DNA from: Klebsormidium nitens
Taxonomy: Eukaryota > Streptophyta > Klebsormidiophyceae > Klebsormidiales > Klebsormidiaceae
DNA: 64,000 bases
Direction of reading: 5' to 3'
Assembly: GCA_000708835.1 (NCBI GenBank)
Contig: DF237303.1
Span: 31,051-95,050 of the forward strand
Each line of letters starts with the position of its first letter. Positions within the stretch are counted from its first letter, which is position 1. The notes beneath the pieces are model-generated. The model saw only the letters and a list, made by a program, of their open reading frames with translations. It was not told where the DNA came from and searched no databases. Below are positions 46,101 to 64,000 of this stretch, in pieces. The position numbers were made by a program, and so were the translations under genes.

Positions 46101-47148
46101 TGGTTCGAATCTGCACTCTTACCTTTGCCCGACCAGGAACAGAATCCAACAGATGTGATCATTCAAAGCAATCAGAGGTATAGGAGTCCCCTCCAAATCA
46201 ACATCCGGCTTCCCTTTAAAACCACAACGGTCAAGTACTGGCATGTTAACTCCCCCTATCTTGTACTATGACAGAACACCCCAGCGAATCTATTGCGAGG
46301 GGTTTGCCATGCTGTGAACCAAGTTTTGACAAACCGGTAGCCAACTTTCGAGGTGCTTCCTGACCCAAGATTCCACTCTTACCTGGCATAGTGACCAGGT
46401 CCTCATTTTGCAACTCCAGACTCACTGCCGCGTGCACAATCGCCGACGCATTGAACGACAGCGAGTCAAAGATTTTCTGCTCCATCGGATTACTCAAATG
46501 TGGCCCCAGCGCTGATAGCGCCAACCAAGCCTTCGCCGCTAGCAGCACAAACCCTTCTTTTGCCAGCCATTTGTACGTTTTCACAGTGGCTCTGTAAGGG
46601 GGATCCCCCGGCCGATGGCTCTGCAGGGGCTTCCCCATGACCGACAGGAAGCAGAGGGCCCCGCGCAACAGCTGTGCTCCCAACAGGGCCCTGTTTTGCT
46701 TCTCTGTTTGTGACTGAATCCCAGCTCTGCCGAAGAGGCCCTGTTTATCAGCATCTTTGACTATCCCTGCAATCGGTTTCACTGCGCCGAATTCCCATCC
46801 CTTTGCCACCAATTCCGGCACACGCTCCATCAAGTTTACCATGTTGGCCAGAGTATTGAGGGTAGCCTTCTCGTCTTCTAGACTGCGTAGATTCTGGCAC
46901 AGAATCTTGAAGACTCCCTTCTTCACAAAGTCCTGCGCTTTAGCTACACTCGCGACCTGCATGTGGATCGTAAACGCATCCGACGTGGAGAGCCGTCTCA
47001 ATCTCTCGCGCTTGCTTCCAGAAACGTCACTGCTAGGACTCTCGTCAGACAGAGTTGCACAGAATGCTAGAGCCTCCTCCACTTCTCGCATTGTCAGCAT
47101 AACCAGCCCCGAGCTTCTGTCGTCCTCCAGCTGCCCTGGCGCTGCCAT
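43197..47148 (-). CDS. Helical-repeat protein with C-terminal MYND zinc finger
   Basis: Four exons: 47148-46383, 45849-45732, 44893-44758, 44273-43197; phases agree and give 698 residues. The last 45 residues are a full MYND finger: CAKCR, then CSGCKVVYYCGVDCQRKDW and H.TDC, giving two zinc sites. MYND fingers bind proline-rich partners and are common in protein-interaction scaffolds. The rest is alpha-helical with armadillo/HEAT-like segments (VFKILCQNLRSLEDEKATL, TLANMVNLMERVPELVAKG), starting MAAPGQLEDDRSSG. No SET or ankyrin domain is visible. Related proteins occur as families in green algae, but I cannot name an ortholog. No echo repeats seen in its introns. Confidence 0.87.
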
Positions 47149-48020
47149 TTGTACAGGCTACACTGACAACGGAGTATAAGATTTTGATTAGCTGTGCACA
47201 GCAAGCCAATGCCAATGGTGAGAGCTACAATGACAATGTAGGCTACATTTATTAGTACATTGTAGGAACAGTCGCCTCGCAAGTTGCCCAATGCGAAGAA
47301 GAACCCTCCGAGGAGCCCTCTGTTCGAGGCTCCTTCACAAACCATTGGCATCAGTCGACATCAAGAGCTACATCAAGAGCTGAGATTGGCACCTTCGCAG
47401 TCGCCACGCATGCACGCAGCTGCGCGCCTGATCGATGAGTTGCAAAGTTTCGACTTCGTAGGGGGCGCTTGCAGATATTTGCAGCCGGCCGGAATGTGAA
47501 ACGGTCGCGATACGTACACGCCCGATCTCAATTTTCTTTCGGGGGGGTCCTCACCAGGTTACCGGTAGATGTCCTAGAGTGCTGTATATAGCTGTACTCG
47601 GCGGCCCACGTGGTGGACGTGGGCGTGCTCGCTCAGTGCTGTCGACACTGAACGCTCAGTGCATGAATGTGATTGCCGCCTATGATACTACTGATAGGAA
47701 ACTTCAATCTTCGAAGGCAAGAAAGAAGCCGACATTCGCTGATTGGTAAAGCTTCCTGTGAGTAATGTAATTGAAGAGGGCTCAGCCAATCAGTGTTATT
47801 TGCAACTGTCGTCTATACTCAGCTTGATTGATCCGCCATGCTACTATTCGAGGGCGATCAACGTTGATAATACCTACACCTGCTGATGACGCAAAGTTTC
47901 TAGCCTAGAACACCTTTAACAGACCCTTCTACGAATCATTGTACTTAGTGACGTCCAAGTCTAGTTCGTTGCAGCGCGCACTCATAACGAGACTGGTTGC
48001 CTGTCACAGATCTATGCATA
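47149..48020. other. Intergenic region
   Basis: Between the MYND gene start and the GT90 gene 3' end. No coding exon or clear repeat is supported. It should hold the promoter of the MYND gene and the 3' end of the GT90 transcript. Confidence 0.3.
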
Positions 48021-51000
48021 TCAAATACATTGGCAGGTCGACGGGTCTTGCAGCCCGAGGTCTTCGACCAGTGTCAAATCGTCCTCCATTGTCGGCGTGA
48101 ACGCCATTATCGACGACGCTTCTATCAAACTATGAGCGGTCCAACACAGCAAATCCTCTTGCTTTAAATCTAGCATGGCCGTCAGCTGGGCTTCCCGCGC
48201 TATGCACTTCATGTCTGCGTCTCGCCGCTTCGCATCCTCTACCACGTCGAACAAGTCTGCCAGCATGTCTTCCGTCATCCGGACGTTGCGCCCGTCTTCT
48301 AAGAGGTACTGCCAATACCTGCACAAGCTTTTGACCATCGTTCATAAGGGTAATCTGTATTCCAACTGAAGATAAGAGGAGATTAGGGTTAGGATAGGAT
48401 AAGATAAGATACGATTTGGATCTGCTCTACACTTCGTTTTCTGACCAGCTTCGAAACCAAAGTAGAGAGGATGCGGCTGACGACCTCATGTGTTCGCACA
48501 CGTTGTTTCTTCCTGCTCTTTCCCGCACTGATGCATAAGCCTAGCCGTCCCTCTTTTGTAGCAAAAATTCCCCTGCAACCAAAGTCTCAATCGAATCCTA
48601 CGAGTGCAAGATATCAGCAGAATTTACAACTAGTGCAAGAAACGAGCAGACTCACATCAAAGTGCAAAATAGCGGTCCAGGACCAAATCTCGTCCTTAGG
48701 TCTCTTGCGAGAATTCAGAACCCCAAAGAGAAAAACATCGCTGAAGGTGCATTGAGTACAACACTTTTGCAAAGGCACTCTTTGCGAATATTATAGAACA
48801 GTAATTGCATCTGACACTGCCCACGAGAAGCGACTCGAAGACACAACAGTCACCTGCTGCTTCATCCAATGGTCAAATCGGGGCGTCTTTGTCGTTACAA
48901 AGTCAGAGGAGAAACACTCTGGAGGGTGCATTCAACAGACATTGAAAGGACAGCTGGATGCCGACCCAGGACTCGCAACGTTCCCGGATTGATGTTGTCA
49001 AAAATTACACACAGCTGGATGATCCGACGGAAAACGAGGCGGGTTTGAAGACGGTTCTGAGCTTACGTGTAGTACGGCGTCCGGCTTTTGATGGTCACCG
49101 CCCCAAACCCAAGGTTAAACGATAACCGCCACGCCGCCGAGTTTCCCGGCAGATCGAGGTTGTACTTGAATTCGTTTTGCCGCGATTCTTGGAAGCGGGT
49201 CTCGAGCAGCCCGCTCTTGACCAGTTTTTCCAGCACCGGGAAGCTGCTGACGTCAGTCCCGGAGTCCTTGTCCGCCGTCACCATGGCGTCTAGTAGATCG
49301 GGTCTGCACGAAGAAATGTTCCGCGTCTAGTTTTCCATCCAAAGGATACCAGGTCTCCCTTTCTAGAGAAAGTCCTGCCACACTTCTGGCAACCAATGAC
49401 CCGGCTTTTCGGTTCTTTTACGATCCTCGGGTTCTTAGTGGACCGTTACCATGGCGTCTAGCAGGTCGGGCCTGCCGAAAATTGTTCCGCGTCTAGTTCT
49501 CCGGCAGAAGACGTTCCCCCCTTCAGGATGGCTTTAGAGAACGTCCTGCGAAGAGTTTCTGAACAGGAAACTCTTTTTGAATTTTTCTTGCCTAAAACTT
49601 CTCGAGCTCTTGTCCGCCGTCATCATGGCGTCTAGGAGATCGGACCTGAAGGGATAATCATCCGCGTCTAGTTTTCTTTTCAAGGTCTCCGTCGTCTCTG
49701 TAGAACGTGTCCTGCGACGGGTTTTTGGCCAGGCACTGTCCCGCTTTTCGATGATGCCTTGCTCAAATCATTCTCGGGTCTTGTCGGACCGTTACACTGG
49801 CGTCTAGCTGGTCGGGGCTGCAAGAGAAAGGTTTTCACTGCCTTGCGAAACGGTCCTCGAGTTCCTGTCGACCGTTTACGATGCCGTTCAACGAACTGGG
49901 CATGCAAGGAGAACGCTTCGCGTCTGGTTCTGTGCAGAAGAACTCCAGCCGCAACCTCTAAATAAAAAGTACCTGCCTTCAGTCAAGGAGAATATCGCTC
50001 TAGTTGCTGGTCTGCACCGCGAGATGTCGAACTCGTGAGCTTGACCGTAGCGACCAGCATCTTAGACCAATCTCCGCAGAAAGAAAGAGACAGGTTTTCG
50101 CTATCTTGTTTTTGGCCGAAACTCTTCCGTCGGCCTTGGTAGTAGCGTCAAGACGGTCGAGCTTGCATGTGATCGTTCTCCCGTCCAACTCGTGCCCGCA
50201 TCTGATTTTCGACGTGATACGTCCAGTCGATTATCAGAATCGATACCCGCTGGAACGTTCGGGGACTCCTATGGGTGTTGCCTCTTGGGACCTCTTGACT
50301 TCAACGCTCGTTTTTGCCGTGGGCTTACGACTGAGTATAGACACGGACTGGGGTCCGAAGCATTCGCCTTTTAAACGTGGCCTTGGTTAAATCAGGTTTA
50401 CACAAGAAGCAGCAAAGGGAGGAGTGGGCGTACCTTTCGCGTGACAATTCTACTGCGTGCAGTCGCGGGTGTAGCCTATGTGCGCCGGTTGCATGTAACA
50501 GGTAATGGTACGGGCCCCCCGTTGGCCGCCCTATGAAATACGCTTTCGCTTTCCGCTCCTCCCATGCAGCCCCCGCGATCGCCGACTTGAGATCTTCCCC
50601 GGAACTTTTCCACGCAGACATGTACGGGTCCGGTAGGAGAAAGTCTGCAGGATAAGTAGAATCAGTAATTGTCAGTATTCAGGTTTGATGGCGAAAAGGA
50701 AGTCTCACGAGACGGCGGGTTAGCGTGGGGTGGGGTGGACAGTGCGTCATATTGCGTTCAAGGTCTTAGTGTCGACTGAATCCTTTGTTCCATCCTTGTT
50801 ACTGACTTATTGGTTCAATGCATCATCAGATGCGGTCAAGGTTTTTTAACACCTCGGTGCGGATCCTTTAGTAACTTCTCCATGGCGCCTTGCGCTGCGG
50901 ATTTGTTAAACATGGAACTTACACCATACCACTTTATAGAATGAACGTCTTGTACGATCATTTCGCAGACGCGTAGGAGTCCGGTAGAAAATAACCGTGC

Positions 51001-53472
51001 AACGCCGTCGTTGAGTCAACGAAGCGCTTCCGTATGTTACTGACTTTACGATGGATTAGGAACCACGTTTGCATAATCCCTGCCCAAGGAATGGGTAGGG
51101 CTGTTTTTCGGTTCGGGCGAATTTGGAGCATGTTAGATTGAATCCAGGTTTTTGGGTTGCGCATGCCCAAGGCACTCTTGCAAATCACCGTGAGCCGAAC
51201 CTAACGCAAAATTGAGACCCGGTCATCAACACTTCATTTCAGATCTTGCAAGCTGCTCCTTACACACGTTCCTGTTTTTTGTGTCATCTCAAACCCTTTA
51301 AACTTGACTGACGATCTTGAAAAGCAACCATTTGTTATTTTGCAAACCCAGCCCCAGAGGAGTCCAGCTTTCGTGAACCAAAACACTGGCGAGGAGATAA
51401 GAGTCGGTAACCAGATTGGCGACCCCCAAGCACCCGCACACTACGGGCAATCACTGATTGCTCGTAGACCAAACAGGGACTCCTGCTGACCTGTTTCACA
51501 CTCCATCAGGCACTACGCAACCAGTGTCGAGGGTTATAAGTGTCGGGGGTCATAAGCGGAAACAAAGTATAACAGCGAGGCCTACACGTGCTGTCAGCAA
51601 AGGCCCGTAGCTGACTAAAACCTTACTTGGCTTCCCTGCTTTGAAGTCGAGAGTTAGCGAGAGGGTTAAGGATAACCTCGACCGAAACCTGTGCCAGCTT
51701 CTGATGAGGTGCTAACCTGGCACGAGTGGCCTATTGGCCGTTGTTCGAAAAGCTGGTTGTGAAGTCGGGTTAGCTGAGAGTTCAGAGCTAAATTCAGGTG
51801 AAGAATACGGGGTTAGGAGAGGGGTTAGAGCTAACCTCGGTTGAAGGCTGTGCCTGCCGGAGAGAATAAGGGGTGCACTGCGTAAGGAGGCAGGAGTGGC
51901 CCGTCGTCCAAGTTCCAGGTAAACCACATGTCAGGAACCTTAACCCTCCGTAGAACACGCTGAATATGCAGGACGATGTCGCTTGCTCTGCCATCGTCCC
52001 TGCAAAAACAACGTGATGTACAGAGACACGTCAGGTTTTACAAATAGCTTCAGGTCCTGAGAGTCTGGTTAGCGAGTCGGTGACACCGTCAAGTCTTTCC
52101 TATTCTGAAGCTTGTCTGTTTCTGAACCCTTTCAACATCGTTCTTATGAACGGGAGGAACTTGGAATGCGCCAAAGCATTTTGAGGAGAAGAGAAGGAAG
52201 ATATGGTCCGGCAAAGATAAACAGGGGAGGAAGAAAAGTGGCGGCCGTAATCACAGCAGGAAGGGGTCAGTCCACCTCTAAGAGCCACAGAGGCAGAGCC
52301 TATGCAGCGAGGCTCCAACAATAGGAAGAGCAACTAAGAAGTGGTTGAACAAACTGGGAGAGAAAAATCAAGTCGCCCTAGTTCGGTCCATGTACGAAAG
52401 AATCTACGGGGCTATTCTTTTCAGCTTCAATTTCAGTGTCTGCTGATCTGTCTTTGTTGACATTGAATTGCCTCGCTAAGGAATAATAGCCACTCCAAGG
52501 GGCTCAAAGCGGATGCAGGCCCCATGCTGATAGGAGGAACAGATACTGTGACCTTCCAAAATGATCTCCACAAGGAACAACACCCTGAGAATAAGGGTAA
52601 TATCAAGCAAGCTGCAGTAAGAAGAGGAACTATCTTTGCAAGGGAGCTTTTCAACATGTTCTCAACTTCACAGCCCTGATGTGTTGAACGACGATGAGAG
52701 GGGCAAAGGGAACCAACCTTGGCGGGGGGCACTTTTGAAAGTGGACCTTCTTGCAGTACAGCTTGTTCGCGACGATTGCAAAGTGGATCGTGATGTTGTT
52801 TCCGTAGAACGGAACCTGCTGAAACAGCTCCCGCGTGATCGACTTCTTTGGACAGCGTGCGATCGACTTCTTAACCACCTGTATTGCCCTTTCAGAACAC
52901 TTGTAGCGTTCTGAGAATTGCGGGAGGCTCTCGGGGCACGAGCACTGATGGGGGTAGAGCTGAAAAGTAGAGATGGGGGAATCGCCATCGCCTATGAAGA
53001 GCTGATGTTCGCCAACGTCTCTTGTCGGGGGAAGTACGTATATCTTCTGATCGACAAGCGGAAGAGTTCCAAGCTCCTGAAGGGGGATCGTATTGCCTTT
53101 GGGGCCTCTCAGGGTGATTTGTGTTGCGGAGGAATGAAGCGCTAGCCACTGGAAGTCAAGGGTGGGGGTCTCGGTTCTCAAATGAACGTAGGGTGGGTAG
53201 CTCGAGTTGCAGTAAGATGGCCAGACTCTTTCCAAAAAGTTTGCTATTTGCGCAGTCGGATCAGGTTGTGGAACTGAGGTTCCACAATCAGACAGCGTTC
53301 TGGCTGTTTCCGAAGGGGTCGGACAGACACTAAACCCCCAGTCACCGCCGTCTATGTACACTCTGTATTGAAACAGCCCGATGCAGGCAAGCGTGACGCA
53401 CAGAAATGCGGCGAGAGTCGCACTCGTTCTATGCTTCAGCCCTGATCTTGGCTGGAAAAGCGATGTAGACAT
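48021..53472 (-). CDS. Type II membrane glycosyltransferase, GT90 (CAP10) family
   Basis: Six exons: 53472-52718, 51999-51836, 51100-51045, 50645-50434, 49303-49067, 48318-48021; phases 2,1,0,2,2 agree and total 573 residues. It has a short cytosolic N-terminus, one membrane anchor (SATLAAFLCVTLACIGLFQY) and a lumenal part, so it is probably in the Golgi. GT90 features in order: Cys-rich stem, ..VPDMWFTWNLDDGP (donor-side D/N motif), LPIPWAGIMQTW, FLLPDPYMSAWK, AYFIGRPTGG (the R-G-x-x-T/S-G element), KYNLDLPGNSAAWRLSFNL with TIKSRTPYY, and a C-terminal helical part. GT90 enzymes transfer xylose or glucose to glycans or protein. Acceptor unknown. Exon 3 is only 56 bp but fits both phases and the family. 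Confidence 0.87.
49438..49930 (-). repeat. Echo copies of GT90 exon 5 acceptor edge
   Basis: The real exon 5 starts at 49303. Upstream copies of its first 45-60 bases (CTAGACGCCATGGT, GTCCGACAAG-like) plus intron text (CTAGACGCGG) begin at 49471, 49645 and 49817, spaced 168, 174 and 172 bp, with a weaker one near 49900. The first three keep an AG acceptor. Confidence 0.9.
50961..50996 (-). repeat. Echo copy of GT90 exon 4 start
   Basis: A copy of the exon 4 start (TTTCTACCGGACTCCTACG against the real TTTCTCCTACCGGACCCGTAC) lies 330 bp upstream of the real exon, just past exon 3. The splice acceptor is not preserved. Confidence 0.7.
51670..51790 (-). repeat. Echo copy of GT90 exon 2 donor edge
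   Basis: The real exon 2 ends at 51836 (GTGCCTGCC / AACCGAG|GTTAGC on the coding strand as GCACAGCC...). A related string lies at 51672-51702 (GCTGGCACAGG, TCGAGGTTATCC), and a block near 51715-51745 resembles exon 2's middle (GGCCACTC). Weaker than the other echoes. Confidence 0.55.
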
Positions 53473-54360
53473 TTTGCGCCTCTATCTAGATTACACCCAG
53501 GATTGCCCTCATGTTGCCAACAGTCCCCGCATGAGCCTGCTTTGCCTGAACCTGGTTGACAGGCATCAACCACTCTCCTCCAATAAAGACCGATTGACGA
53601 ACCGCTACCAGGTCTCAATGAGCGCGCTATCTGCTGATGCTACTAGACGAAGGCAGGAGATCTGTACAGGAGAAGTGCTGCATGACGCAACGCTGAATGG
53701 CTCAAAGCGTTCCGTAGGTTTCTCTAGACGGCCAGTCTCTATGAATGCCTGAACCACTTCTCAAGCTTGCAATGATCTCTGTATCGTGTCACCGGCGCAT
53801 TGTTGATGAACAAACGTCGCTCCTTCAGAGCCAGACGCTCAACGTCCCCAATGTCTGCCCCTGATCACGGCTCAAGCACGGATGCGTGCCAAAGGGCGTT
53901 TGCCACTGAAAAGTGTGGGACAGACAGCATAATACTTGCATGCTGATCATGGGGGCGTCTACACTCTTCACACCGCTCAATCAGAATCACATTGGCCCAA
54001 TGCAGAAGTTAGAAGAAAGGGACAGCACTACTAGTACTAGTACAAGGAGTCCAAGGAGTCAAAACGTCCTTGGACGTTCCGCCGGAATCCAACCAGCCTG
54101 CTTTGTTCCGTTCGATAGCGCGCGTTCCGTAGAGGTTGAACAGAGCAAAATTCCGTTGTCGATCCGGTGACTCTCTCCGTTCCGGTGCGCACAGTTCCGT
54201 TCTCGGCCCAGCTGACCGTGCTTCCAGAATCCAAGCCAGATCCCTTTCTTGAAAGTTCTGCATGGCGCCAGCTAGTACAAATTACAAATTCAATCCTGGT
54301 ATTCCAGATTGAAGCTTCTTCAGCAGAAGCCATTCCGCGTTCCTTCTTCCTCAATTTGTC
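53473..54360. promoter_or_regulatory. Head-to-head gap between GT90 and SelO
   Basis: About 0.9 kb between two divergent ATGs. No coding exon is supported; short open frames here lack splice-site or family support. Presumed to hold both promoters. Confidence 0.3.
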
Positions 54361-61401
<7,041 letters not shown>

Positions 61402-63192
61402 TTACTACCGAGCCCGTCCGTTACGGTCGTGCATCTAGTTGTTACTTGGAACATGGCTGAGCAATTTCGATGACCAGAGATTTGTACTTGCTCGCATTGG
61501 TATGCATCAGTGTAGGGTGCAAGCATCTAAGAGTAGGCGTGCACTTAGGGCAGTCGTGCTCATGAGCTCATGATATCCACGATAGAGTTCCATATCATTC
61601 TCAGGATCCTCTGAATGTAAACGCCGTATAGCCCAGCCACACCAATTGATTCACGTGCGCATCGTGAATTATACAGGTCCGTCATTGGCACACATGTGGA
61701 AACTTCATATCTATGTAGTGGGTTAATTCACGATGCGCACGTGAATCAAAGAACGGCTATAGGCCATCATTGTTGAGCCTCGTTGAAGATACTAATTTCA
61801 TGAGTTTAGCTGATTTTGCGATAACTTTACGGATGGCCCAAAACATAATTTGACAAAGATTTACATGTCACATGTGCACGTAACGTCAGTGCATGCCATG
61901 GATGGGGACTTGGGCGCACACAAGAGTCAAAACGAAGGGTATGAAAGTGGCAAGGGGTTCACCCTCCGAGCGGTCGAGCTGGCCAAGCATTTCACAGTCT
62001 TCGAATGCGATCCATGAGGAACAACGCGGTCCAAACACCTGATCCAGAGCATGGACGTCAATTAATGCGTGCCCCACATAGCGTTGTTGAAGTAGCGTGC
62101 AACCCCGCCTCTAACTATGCCCGGTTGCTTGATGGAAAAGTGATCGGGGAGTTTGGGCCGAGATTCGTTTTGAGGATAAGGCTAATCAAAAGTCGACACC
62201 TGTCCGGGGTCGAAACCTGGTGCCAACTAGAAGCATCAATGATTGGTACTTTCAAGAAGTATGATCTGCCCGGTTGATGTGTATATTTTAACCGGGTAGC
62301 CCGGTCGCGCCCTATTCAGCACACTGCCGGCAGATTTTAAGTTGTAGACTCGTCTGCGGTAAGGTATAGTGTCAAAGATCCCGGGCCTCGGCTGAGTTGA
62401 CCCCCGTACCCGGTGGATGGGAAAATTGAGTTAGAAGTTGAACCTATTGAGGTCTGTCTACCCAAGAACCACAGACCGGACCAGATCTACCTACTGTGAG
62501 TGACGTCATGTATAGGTCTACCGTCCGCGTGAAGGTATGTACCAGTAGACTTACACTACTACAAAAGTAGGCCTAGGCTACCTAGGCTACATAAGTAGTA
62601 CCTAGCCAGTGTGCAGTGTTCGAGTTTTTACCAACGGTTTCATACCGCAGACCGCGCGGTACGGCCGGCGGCCCAAATAAGTAGTACCGGGTACGCATCA
62701 TACGGGTACCATGTCAGAACTGTCAGGACCGGCCCCTTTAACTTGATTTTGGAGCCAGACTGTGTCAGATTCCGGTCCAAACTGCGAGCGATTTGCTGTG
62801 GTGGCTTCTACGGCCTCCGAGTTACAGGCGGGGTCGCGGGCTTCTTCAACAACGCTATGTCACTCCCTCACGCTCCGAGCAAGTGCAGTGTCTACAAACT
62901 GTGGGAATGGGCCGATGGCTTGGGGATATACATACGCCGTTGATTAGAGTATGTGTACTGGTGCCAAAGGCCGGGCGCGCCTCTCCAACGGACATCCGAG
63001 ATGTCTTCTTTGACTACAAAACAGAACCTCTACTTATCACCCCCGTCAGACTGCATAAGCAATGTGACCACTGACCGCAACTTACGCTATCCAGGTCTGC
63101 TTTACCTGCTTCATTCGAGGACATGACTCTATCACTCTAGATACTCAAAGCGAGCCACCTAATTGATCACGGACAAGCCAAAATGTTGCCAC
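61402..63192. other. Convergent intergenic region
   Basis: Between the SelO stop and the repeat-protein gene. No coding exon is supported. It contains the perfect inverted repeat at 61648-61747 and palindromic CCTAGG/GTAC-rich text near 62500-62710. Confidence 0.35.
61648..61747. repeat. Perfect 23-bp inverted repeat
   Basis: Arms 61648-61670 and 61725-61747 are exact reverse complements (GATTCACGTGCGCATCGTGA...). The spacer is 54 bp. Short outer matches TATAG / CTATA flank it at about 61627 and 61758. Possibly a small foldback element. Confidence 0.85.
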
Positions 63193-64000
63193 TTACATCG
63201 CCTTCTGCTTGATATATCTTGCTGGGACGGGGGGCATGTCCACCGGTTGGATCCTCAACGGCTTAATTAGCGAAGCCCACCACCCGCGGCGCTCTTTGGC
63301 ATTCCCACTTGCTGACGTGGCTGCTTGCGTGGCAAGTATCTCCTCCATCTCGCGCTCTAATCTGTCCACCAAAGGGTCCACCAGTCGGGCCACCGCAAGG
63401 TACTCTTTCCGCAACATGTCATCCACAAGTTCTGCCATGAGCTCAGCTTTGCCCTTATCCTCATTGACGTCCACGTCATGTGTTCCGCTAGTCTATCCTC
63501 CTGACTAGTCTCATCAATTTGTACAGTGGCTGGGAGTACGGGGGGCTTATCCAACGGTTGGGAATGTTTGGAAGGTCTGAAACAATTCCACCACCCGTGC
63601 CACTCTTCTGCTTTTCCACTTGCTGACGTGGCTGCCTATGCTGCTTTCGTGGCAAGGAGCTCCTCCATCTCGCGCTCTAGTTTGTCAACGAGAGGATTCA
63701 CCTGTCGGGCCGCCACCGCAAGGTACTGTTTTCGCATCAAGTCATCCACCAGTTCTGCGATGAGCTCAGCTTTGCGATTTTCGGCACTAACGCCTATGTC
63801 ATGCTGTTTCCACATATCCTCCTGACTCTTCTCCTCAATCTGTAGAGCTGGGACAGAGGGCGCGTCAAACGGTTGGAATCTTTGAAAGGTTTCGAGACAA
63901 GTTTACCACTTGGTCCAACTGTCCAACACGTCACGTGCCGCTCGTTTGCTGACGTGGCTGCCCTCAGTCAGCAAGGCACCAATGGCCTGCTGAGTGATTC
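63193..64000 (-). CDS. Tandem-repeat helical protein, N-terminus off window
   Basis: Not recognised. At least two full and one partial copy of a unit of about 315 bp (105 residues) are visible. Unit 2 (about 63835-63530): QIEEKSQEDMWKQHD, KAELIAELVDDLMRKQYLA, PLVDKLEREMEELLATKAA, a Trp-rich WHGWWNCFRPSKH, then a Pro-rich linker. Unit 1 (about 63480-63193): KAELMAELVDDMLRKEYLAV, RLEREMEEILATQAATSA, RRGWWASLIKPLRIQP and the end YIKQKAM. A third begins beyond 63840. Each unit looks like two or three helices plus a short aromatic patch. Units 2 and 1 are out of frame by a 2-nt difference near 63478-63490, so either an intron or a frameshift separates them. The gene continues past 64000. Confidence 0.5.

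Noticed and set aside
48375-48420. TTAGGGTTAGG followed by GATAAGATAAGATA
   Set aside because: Only two telomere-like units, then a GATAA simple repeat; too short to call an interstitial telomere.
48845-48900. Minus-strand exon-like RFDHWMKQQ with a good donor
   Set aside because: Its phase does not fit; joining GT90 exons 49067 and 48318 directly gives the expected family sequence and an intact frame.
50958-51188. Minus-strand 76-codon open frame around GT90 exon 3
   Set aside because: Only the 56-bp segment 51100-51045 has matching phases and GT90 sequence; the rest of the frame includes the exon 4 echo.

Overview
This is nuclear DNA from a eukaryote, most likely a streptophyte (charophyte) green alga. 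Almost every gene is split by GT-AG spliceosomal introns with pyrimidine-rich 3' ends. Several proteins look plant-like (a plant-type METTL14/MTB m6A subunit, a secreted Cys-rich SPARK-like protein, a GT90 glycosyltransferase). A Tctex-type dynein light chain points to a lineage with dynein and motile cells, unlike flowering plants. Base composition and gene density (about one gene per 6-7 kb) would suit a Klebsormidium-like alga, but the genus is an inference. No bacterial, viral, CRISPR, rRNA or convincing tRNA feature was found.

Layout, left to right: (1) TTC1-like TPR gene, minus, running off the left edge, with its start near 4409; (2) an unrecognised gene, plus, 4822-6518; (3) METTL14/MTB, minus, 14064-7785, 9 exons; (4) three TA-flanked MITE-like elements, 14.1-15.2 kb; (5) NFKBIL1-like DnaJ-related protein with a very long charged helix, plus, 16042-26038, 12 exons; (6) Tctex-type dynein light chain, minus, 30275-28103, 5 exons; (7) an unrecognised 242-residue charged protein, plus, 31216-35402, 8 exons; (8) secreted Cys-rich protein, plus, 37355-42153, 7 exons; (9) helical-repeat MYND zinc-finger protein, minus, 47148-43197, 4 exons; (10) GT90 glycosyltransferase, minus, 53472-48021, 6 exons; (11) SelO protein adenylyltransferase, plus, 54361-61401, 9 exons; (12) a tandem-repeat protein gene, minus, running off the right edge. 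Exon models were assembled by hand. For genes 5-11 the exon lengths sum to a multiple of three with matching intron phases. Genes 1 and 3 each need one extra base, placeable in a G homopolymer.

The genes do not form one pathway. Five pairs are arranged head to head (4.4-4.8, 14.1-16.0, 30.3-31.2 and 53.5-54.4 kb being the clear ones), so several intergenic gaps are probably shared promoters.

The most unusual structure is a window-wide pattern I call exon-edge echoes. The introns of five genes (METTL14, NFKBIL1-like, secreted Cys-rich, GT90, SelO) carry one to seven degenerate direct copies of the edge of a neighbouring exon together with its splice site and adjoining intron. Copies are spaced roughly 90-180 bp, most often 115-175 bp. 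Some keep a usable splice site and could act as decoy or poison exons. Other multi-exon genes in the window (dynein light chain, MYND, 242-residue protein) show none that I could see.
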